A stretch of 64,000 bases of DNA from Siphonodentalium dalli (Eukaryota; Mollusca; Scaphopoda; Gadilida; Siphonodentaliidae), in the NCBI GenBank assembly GCA_032622095.1, contig CP136069.1:109152278-109216277 (forward strand), in the 5' to 3' direction. The notes under the pieces were generated by a model. It searched no databases. It was not told the origin of the DNA and saw only the letters and a program-made list of their open reading frames with translations. Shown one piece after another: positions 55,601 through 64,000 of this stretch. The position numbers and the translations under genes are program-made. Position 1 is the first letter of the stretch; each line of letters starts with the position of its first letter.

Positions 55601-58600
55601 GCGCTAATGGATTAAATTTTTAAATGCAAGATGGCTGCTGGCGGCCATATTTTTTGTCCGAATGACCCCAAAATGACTCGTTCCCATTTACATTCCAATT
55701 TCAACAGCCATGAAAAATTTTATGATGATCAGACTAAAGGTACGACCTGTAGCCCGTGCTAAAGGATTTAGTCATACAAAGAGTAATATCCAAGATGGCT
55801 GCTGGCGGCCATGTTTTTCGGCCGAATGACCCCAAAATGACTCGTTCCCATCTACATGTCATTATTAACATTCATGACAAATTTTATGATGATCAGACTA
55901 AAGATACAACCTGTAGCCCGTGCTAAAGGATTTAGTCATACAAAGAGTGATATCCAAGATGGCTGATGGCGGCCATGTTTTTCGGCCAAATGACCCCAAA
56001 AGTACTCGTTCCCATCTACATGTCAATATTAACATCCATGACAAATTTCATGATGATCAGACGAACAGTACTAACTGTGGCCCGTGCTAATGGATTAAAT
56101 TTTTAAATGCAAGATGGCTGCTGGCGGCCATATTTTTTGTCCGAATGACCCCAAAATGACTCGTTCCCATCTACATTCCAATTTCAACAGCCGTGACAAA
56201 TTTTATGATGATCAGACTAAATGTACGACCTGTAGCCTGTGCTAAAGGATTTAGTCATACAAAGAGTAAAATCCAAGATGGCTGCTGGCAACCATGTTTT
56301 TTGGCCGAATGACCCCAAAATTACTCGTTCCCATCTACATGTCATTGTTAACATCCATGACAAATTTTATGATGATCAGACTAAAGGTACGACCTGCAGC
56401 CCGTGCTAAATAATTTAGTCATACAAAGAGTAAAATCCAAGATGGCTGCTGGCGGCCATGTTTTTTTGGCCGAATGACCCCAAAATTACTCGTTTCCCAT
56501 CTACATGTCAATATTATCATCCATGACAAATTTCATGATGATCAGACAAACAGTACGACCTGTGGCCCGTGCTAATGGATTAAATTTTGAAATCCAAGAT
56601 GGCCGTGGCCATGTTTTTTGTCCAAATGACCCCAAAATGACTCGTTCCCATCTACATTCCAATATCAACAGCCATGACAAATTTTATGATGATCAGACTA
56701 AAGGTACGACCTGTAGCCCGTGCTAAAGGATTTAGTCATACAAAGAGTAAAATCCAAGATGGCTGCTGGCGGCCATGTTTTTTGGCCGAATGACCCCAAA
56801 ATGACTCGTTCCCATCTACATGTGATTATTAACATTATTGACAAATTTTATGATGATCAGACTAAAAGTAGGACCTGTAGCCCGTGCTAAAGGATTTAGT
56901 CATGCAAAGAGTAAAATCCAAGACGGCTGCTGGCGGCCATGTTTTTTGGCCGAATGACCCCAAAATGACTCGTTCCCATCTACATGTCATTGTTAACATC
57001 CATGACAAATTTTATGATGATCAGACTAAAGGTACGACCTGTAGCCCGTGCTAAAGGATTTAGTCATACAAAGAGTAAAATCCAAGATGGCTGCTGGTGG
57101 CCATGTTTTTGAGCCGAATGACCCCAAAATGACTCGTTCCCATCTACATGTCAATATTAACATCCATGACAAATTTCATGATGATCAGACAAACAGTACG
57201 ACCTGTGGCCCATGCTAATGGATTAAATTTTGAAATCCATGATGGCCGCTGGCGGCCATGTTTTTTGTCCGAATGACCCCAAAATGACTCGTTCCCATCT
57301 ACATTCCAATATCAACAGCCATGACAAATTTTATGATGATCAGACTAAAGGTACGACCTGTAGCCCGTGCTAAAGGATTTAGTCATACAAAGAGTAAAAT
57401 CCAAGATGGCTGCTGGGCCGCTGGCGGCCATGTTTTTTGGCCGAATGACCCCAAAATTACTCGTTCCAATCTACATGTCATTGTTAACATCCATGACAAA
57501 ATTTTATGATGATCAGACTAAAGGTACGACCTGTAGCCCGTGCTAAAGGATTTAGTCATACAAAGAGTAAAATCCAAGATGGCTGCTGGCGGCCATGTTT
57601 TTGGGCCGAATGACCCCAAAATAACTCGTTCCCATCTACATGTCAATATTAACATCCATGACAAATTTCATGATGATCAGACAAACAGTACGACCTGTGG
57701 CCCATGCTAATGGATTAAATTTTGAAATCCATGATGGCCGCTGGCGGCCATGTTTTTTTGTCCGAATGACCCCAAAATGACTCGTTCCCATCTACATTCC
57801 AATATCAACAGCCATGACAAATTTTATGATGATCAGACTAAAGGTACGACCTGTAGCCCGTGCTAAAGGATTTAGTCATACAAAGAGTAAAATCCAAGAT
57901 GGCTGCTGGCGGCCATGTTTTTTGGCCGAATGACCCCAAAATTACTCGTTCCAATCTACATGTCATTGTTAACATCCATGACAAATTTCATGATGATCAG
58001 ACGAACAGTACTAACTGTGGCCCGTGCTAATGGATTAAATTTTTAAATGCAAGATGGCTGCTGGCGGCCATGTTTTTTGTCCGAATGACCCCAAAATGAC
58101 TCGTTCCCATCTACATTCCAATTTCAACAGCCGTGACAAATTTTATGATGATCAGACTAAAGGTACAACCTGTAGCCCGTGCTAAAGGATTTAGTCATAC
58201 AAAGAGTAAAATCCAAGATGGCTGCTGGCGACCATGTTTTTGGGCCGATTGACCCCAAAATTACTCGTTCCCATCTACATGTCATTGTTAAGAACCATGA
58301 CAAATTTTATGATGATCAGACTAAAGGTACGACCTGTAGCCCGTGCTAAAGAATTTAGTCATACAAAGAGTAAAATCCAAGATGGCTGCTGGCGGCCATG
58401 TTTTTGGCCAAATGACACCCAAAATTACTCGTTCCCATCTACATGTCAATATTAACATCCATGACAAATTTCATGATGATCAGACGAACAGTTCGACCTG
58501 TGGCCCGTGCTAATGGATTAAATTTTGAAATCCAAGATGGCTGCTAGCGGCCATGTTTTTTGTCCGAATGACCCCAAAATGACTCGTTCCCATCTACATT

Positions 58601-61600
58601 CCAATTTCAACAGCCGTGACAAATTTTATGATGATCAGACTAAATGTACGACCTGTAGCCTGTGCTAAAGGATTTAGTCATACAAAGAGTAAAATCCAAG
58701 ATGGCTGCTGGCAACCATGTTTTTTGGCCGAATGACCCCAAAATTACTCGTTCCCATCTACATGTCATTGTTAACATCCATGACAAATTTTATGATGATC
58801 AGACTAAAGGTACGACCTGCAGCCCGTGCTAAAGAATTTAGTCATACAAAGAGTAAAATCCAAGATGGCTGCTGGCGGCCATGTTTTTTGGCCGAATGAC
58901 CCCAAAATTACTCGTTCCCATCTACATGTCAATATTATCATCCATGACAAATTTCATGATGATCAGACAAACAGTACGACCTGTGGCCCGTGCTAATGGA
59001 TTAAATTTTGAAATCCAAGATGGCCGTGGCCATGTTTTTTGTCCAAATGACCCCAAAATGACTCGTTCCCATCTACATTCCAATATCAACAGCCATGACA
59101 AATTTTATGATGATCAGACTAAAGGTACGACCTGTAGCCCGTGCTAAAGGATTTAGTCATACAAAGAGTAAAATCCAAGATGGCTGCTGGCGGCCATGTT
59201 TTTTGGCCGAATGACCCCAAACTGACTCGTTCCCATCTACATGTGATTATTAACATTATTGACAAATTTTATGATGATCAGACTAAAAGAAGGACCTGTA
59301 GCCCGTGCTAAAGGATTTAGTCATGCAAAGAGTAAAATCCAAGACGGCTGCTGGCGGCCATGTTTTTTGGCCGAATGACCCCAAATGACTCGTTCCAATC
59401 TACATGTCATTGTTAACATCCATGACAAATTTTATGATGATCAGACTAAAGGTACGACCTGTAGCCCGTGCTAAAGGATTTAGTCATACAAAGAGTAAAA
59501 TCCAAGATGGCTGCTGGCGCCCATGTTTTTGGGCCGAATGACCCCAAAATAACTCGTTCCCATCTACATGTCAATATTAACATCCATGACAAATTTCATG
59601 ATGATCAGACGAACAGTGCGACCTGTGGCCCGTGCTAATGGATTGAATTTTGAAAACAAAGATGGCCACTGGCGGCCATGTTTTTTGTCCGAATGACCCC
59701 AAAATGACTCGTTCCCATCTACATGTCAATATTAACATCCATGACAAATTTCATGATGATCAGACAAACAGTACGACCTGTGGCCCATGCTAATGGATTA
59801 AATTTTGAAATCCATGATGGCCGCTGGCGGCCATGTTTTTTGTCCGAATGACCCCAAAATGACTCGTTCCCATCTACATTCCAATATCAACAGCCATGAC
59901 AAATTTTATGATGATCAGACTAAAGGTACGACCTGTAGCCCGTGCTAAAGGATTTAGTCATACAAAGAGTAAAATCCAAGATGGCTGCTGGCGGCCATGT
60001 TTTTTGGCCGAATAACCCCAAAATTACTCGTTCCAATCTACATGTCATTGTTAACATCCATGACAAATTTCATGATGATCAGACGAACAGTACTAACTGT
60101 GGCCCGTGCTAATGGATTAAATTTTTAAATGCAAGATGGCTGCTGGCGGCCATGTTTTTTGTCCGAATGACCCCAAAATGACTCGTTCCCATCTACATTC
60201 CAATTTCAACAGCCGTGACAAATTTTATGATGATCAGACTAAAGGTACAACCTGTAGCCCGTGCTAAAGGATTTAGTCATACAAAGAGTAAAATCCAAGA
60301 TGGCTGCTGGCGACCATGTTTTTTGGCCGATTGACCCCAAAATTACTCGTTCCCATCTACATGTCATTGTTAAGAACCATGACAAATTTTATGATGATCA
60401 GACTAAAGGTACGACCTGTAGCCCGTGCTAAAGAATTTAGTCATACAAAGAGTAAAATCCAAGATGGCTGCTGGCGGCCATGTTTTTGGCCAAATGACAC
60501 CCAAAATTGCTCGTTCCCATCTACATGTCAATATTAACATCCATGACAAATTTCATGATGATCAGACGAACAGTACGACCTGTGGCCCGTGCTAATGGAT
60601 TAAATTTTGAAATCCAAGATGGCTGCTAGCGGCCATGTTTTTTGTCCGAATGACCCCAAAATGACTCGTTCCCATTTACATTCCAATTTTAACAGCCATG
60701 AAAAATTTTATGATGATCAGACTAAAGGTACGACCTGTAGCCCGTGCTAAAGGATTTAGTCATACAAAGAGTAAAATCCAAGATGGCTGCTGGCGGCCAT
60801 GTTTTTGGGCCGAATGACCCCAACATTACTCGTTCCCATCTACATGTCATTGTTAACATCCATGAATTTTTTTATTATGATCAGACTAAAGGTACGACCT
60901 GTAACCCGTGCTAAAGAATTTAGTCATACAAAGAGTAAAATTCAAGATGGCTGCTGGCGCCATGTTTTTTGGCCGAATGACCCCAAAATTACAAGTTCCC
61001 ATCTACATGTCAATATTAACATCCATGTCAAATTTCATGACAATAAAAAGACGAACAGTACGGCCTGTAGCCCGTGCTAATGACATAAATTTTGAAATCA
61101 AAGATGGCCGCTGGCAGCCATGTTTTTGTCGGAATGACCCCAAAATAACTCGTTCCCATCTACATTCCATTTTCAACAGCCATGACAAATTTCATGATGA
61201 TCAGACTAAAGGTACGACCTGTAGCCCTTGACAAAGGATTTAGTCATACAAAGAGTAAAATCCAAGATGGCTGCTGGCGGCCATGTTTTTTGCCCGAATG
61301 ACCCAAAAATGACTCGTTCCCATCTACATGTCAATATTAACATCCATGACAAATTTCATGACAATAAGACGAACAGTACGGCCTGTAGCCCGTGCTAATG
61401 GATTGAATTATGAAATTCAAGATGGCCGATGGCGGCCATGTTTTTTTTCCGAATGACCCCAAAATGACTCGTTCCCATCTACATGTCAATGTCAACATCC
61501 ATGACAAATTTAATATTAATCGGATCAAAGGTACGAACTGTAGCCCGTGCTAAAGGAAATTGTTGACGATTCACACACGCACACACACACAGACGACGGA

Positions 61601-61648
61601 TACCAAGCCATGGCAATAGCTCAAACTTTACAAAGTAAAGTTGAGCTA
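52673..61648 (-). mobile_element. giant F1 element, 9 kb array of about 160-bp monomers
   Basis: Read on the minus strand it starts at 61648 with TAGCTCAACTTTACTTTG, TAAAGTTTGAGCTATTGCC and CCATGGCTTGGTATCCGTCG. It ends at 52673 with AAGTTGAGCTACAGTGTCAT and TGACACTTTCAT. Between lie roughly 55 monomers. Two main types exist: A with GGATTTAGTCATACAAAGAG, B with GGATTAAATTTTGAAATCC. They form higher-order blocks (see findings). There is no transposase; the many 60-107-codon frames are monomer translations. By design it is a non-autonomous pearl/Helentron-like element that has grown into a satellite. Confidence 0.85.
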
Positions 61649-61674
61649 ATAAATATAGATAAGATGCTTTGAAA

Positions 61675-63314
61675 ATGAAAGTGTCAATGACACTGTAGCT
61701 CAACTTAGGTAGGGGAATAATTTAATGGTTGACAGTAAATGGAGGAATAGGAAAGGTGCTAATTGAAATGTCTAACCCGCGCCAAAGGATTCAGTGATGC
61801 AAAGAGTAAAATACAAGATGGCTGCTGGTGGCCATTTTTTTTTGGCCAATTGACCCCAAAAGAACTCGTTCCCATCTACGTATAATTGTTAACATCCATG
61901 ACAAATTTTATGAAGATCTGACCAAAGCTACGACCTACAAATTTCATGATGATCAGACGAACAGTAAGACCTGTAGACCGCGCCAATGGATTGAATTTTG
62001 AAATCCAAGATGGCCACTGGCAGCCATGTTTTTTGGCCGAATGACCCCACAATGATTCGTTCCCATCTACATGTCAATGTCAACATTCATGACAAATTTC
62101 ATAAAGATTAGACCAAAGGTACAACCTGTAGCCCGCGCCAAAGGATTTAGTCATGCAAAGAGTAAAATCCAAGATGGCTGCTGGCAGCCATGTTTTTTGG
62201 CCGAACGACACCAAAATCACTCGTTCCCATCTACATGTCATTATTAACATCAATGAAAAATTTCATGATGATCAGGCGAACAGTACGATCTGTAGCCCGC
62301 GCCAATGGATTGAATCTTGAAATCCAAGCTGGCATGTTTTTTGGCCGAATGACCCCAAAATGACTCGTTCCCATCTACATGTCAATGTCAACATTCATGA
62401 CAAATTTCATTAAGATCAGACCAAAGGTACGACCTGTAGCCCGGGCCAAAGGATTTAGTCATGCAAAGAGTAAAATCCAAGATGGCTGCTGGCGGCCATG
62501 TTTTTCGGCCGAACGACCCCAAAATCACTCGTTCCCATCTACATGTCATTGTTAACATCCATGACAAATTTCATGATGTTCCGATCGAAGCTACGACCTG
62601 TAGCCCGCGCCAAAGGATTTAGTCATGCAAAGAGTAAAATCCAAGATGGCTGCTGGTGGCCATGTTTATTGGCCGAACAACCCCAAAATGACTCGTTCCC
62701 ATCTACATGTCAATATTAACATCCATGACAAATTTCATGATGATCAGACGAACAGTACGACCTGTAGCCTGCGCCAATGGATTGAATTTTGAAATCTAAG
62801 ATGGCCACCAGCGGCCATGTTTTTTGGCCGAATGACCCCACAATGATTCGTTCCCATCTACATGTCAATGTCAACATTCATGACAAATTTCATAAAGATT
62901 AGACCAAAGGTACAACCTGTAGCCCGCGCCAAAGGATTTAGTCATGCAAAGAGTAAAATCCAAGATGGCTGCTGGCAGCCATGTTTTTTGGCCGAACGAC
63001 CCCAAAATCACTCGTTCCCATCTACATGTCATTATTAACATCAATGACAAATTTCATGATGATCAGATGAACAGTACGACCTGTAGGCCGCGCCAATGGA
63101 TTGAATCTTGAAATCCAAGATGGCTGCCAGCGGCCATGTTTTTTGGCCGAATGACCCCAAAATGACTCGTTCCCATCTACATGTCAATGTCAACATTCAT
63201 GACAAATTTCATGAAGATTAGACCAAAGGTACAACCTGTAGCCCGCGCCAAAGGAACGGACGACGGACGCCAACCCATGGCAATAGCTCAAACTTACAAA
63301 AGTAAGTTGAGCTA
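61675..63314 (-). mobile_element. F1 element, 1.64 kb, reverse orientation
   Basis: Starts 26 bp after the giant F1, same orientation. Tail ATGAAAGTGTCAATGACACT at 61675, about nine monomers, and head TTACAAAAGTAAGTTGAGCT with TTAGC at its end (63314). Its monomers use the GCCCGCGCCAAAGGA spelling seen at 15.6-17.2 kb, so it belongs to another subfamily than its neighbour. Confidence 0.8.
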
Positions 63315-63336
63315 AAAATGGAGTGATATCTATATT

Positions 63337-63540
63337 TTACAACATGAAGATAGAATCAGTGGGTATGATAAAATTATCGGCAGTCATTTTTTGTAACCTA
63401 ACCGCAGCAACGTAACCAGAGGACTCCAAAGCATGTGTTCTAGCGATGTCGGGTTTGATCACTTCATCTAACTGTGTCTGCAGGTTGGAGCTAGCATGCA
63501 ACGTGCAGAGCCATGTGTGCTCGTTCAGAATCCAGAGCAT
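63337..63540 (-). other. possible short coding segment, unknown
   Basis: 67 open codons from an ATG (MLWILNEHTWLCTLHASSNL...), with LQTQLDEVIKPDIARTH and VRLQKMTADNFIIP. The composition looks protein-like, but I recognise no family and see no convincing splice sites. It may be a host exon or chance. Confidence 0.25.
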
Positions 63541-64000
63541 TTCAGTAAAAACTAAATAAAGTGTACTCTATATTCTAAATGGAACACATCGACCCTGCAC
63601 GTTGAATGTTAGCTCCGGCCTAGAGACATACTGACATCCAACTTTTAGTGTTAGATCAGTCCGAGTATGTATTCTCGCTAGAAATCAAATATAGTTGACA
63701 ACTATATTTAAATTTCTTAGCACTGTCCCAACAAAATTGAGAAGTAAACATCTTTATACATATGGAATATGTCCTGTGGTATGAGAGAAGGGGAAAAATT
63801 GGCTGGGGGAATGGGACCCTTAAAGGGACCCCCTGCCCAACTAGCGGAAAGCCTGTTATATGAAAACATTACCAAATAGCCAGAAAACATATCTCGAATA
63901 AAAGCACTAAACACAAAAAACCGGGCATATGTCGCATGTTTCCAATAAGCAACATACTCATCTACAACTCTGCAGCAATAAAATTATTCCCGACGCCAAA
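63541..64000. other. spacer with a diverged TIR-element end
   Basis: On the minus strand 63858-63770 reads AACAGGCTTTCCGCTAG, then AGCCAATTTTTCCCCTTC. This parallels the left end of the 51279 element (GCAGGGTTTCTGCTA, AGCCAAGTTTTCCCCTTA). No gene. Confidence 0.4.

Noticed and set aside
52800-61450. Recurring 60-107-codon frames (for example MTNFMMIRLKVRP or KSKIQDGCW types) as genes
   Set aside because: They are translations of the roughly 160-bp monomer, appear at the monomer period on both strands, and have no conserved start or protein family.

Overview
This is eukaryotic, invertebrate nuclear DNA, very probably from a bivalve mollusc. It is AT-rich and gene-poor, and almost everything recognisable is a transposable element or a repeat. 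The bivalve call rests on families I know from that group: pearl/Helentron-like elements built from about 160-bp tandem monomers, dispersed repeats headed by AGCTCACCTGAG or AGCTCAACTT, and a tRNA-derived SINE with an AATCAATCAA tail. I see no rRNA, no independent tRNA gene, no CRISPR array and no convincing complete host gene. The best host-like reading frame is a 152-codon helix-hairpin-helix plus coiled-coil ORF at 40387-40845.

Layout. 1-5.5 kb: a 5'-truncated LINE (+), a second LINE 3' end (-) and a small hairpin-headed repeat. 5.5-8.5 kb: no feature found. 8.5-11.4 kb: one tandem-monomer element (family F1) nested inside another (F4). 11.8-20.1 kb: two PIF/Harbinger-like TIR elements carrying a SINE, a poly-C tandem array and an 812-bp hAT-like MITE. 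They are separated by an F1 element and bracketed by a 250-bp inverted repeat. 20.9-27.6 kb: fragments of F1 and F2, an F1 element with two heads and one tail, a MULE transposase remnant and poly-C/G modules. 28.0-36.4 kb: two nearly identical 4.2-kb LINEs arranged head to head, each with endonuclease and reverse transcriptase/zinc-finger ORFs. 36.5-40.1 kb: an F1 fragment, a foldback element with a 6-bp target duplication, and two TTAA-flanked MITEs sharing one target. 40.4-44.5 kb: the helix-hairpin-helix ORF, then F2 arrays interrupted by another repeat block. 44.5-50.9 kb: three decayed LINE fragments. 51.1-52.7 kb: MITE-like elements and a 136-bp tandem repeat. 52.67-61.65 kb: a 9-kb reverse-oriented F1 element made almost entirely of about 160-bp monomers with higher-order structure. 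61.7-63.3 kb: another F1. The rest has no gene I can support.

Two observations stand out. First, several families (F1, F2, F3 and perhaps F4) share one design: a hairpin head, a GTCCGTC-rich linker and an array of 150-180 bp monomers. In F1 a subterminal repeat and a terminal hairpin close the other end, as in Helentron-type rolling-circle elements. Second, both LINE copies place the RT ORF in the -1 frame, behind a canonical A AAA AAT slippery heptamer 6 nt before the endonuclease stop codon. This suggests programmed frameshifting to make an endonuclease-RT fusion. No database search was possible; family names are from pattern recognition.
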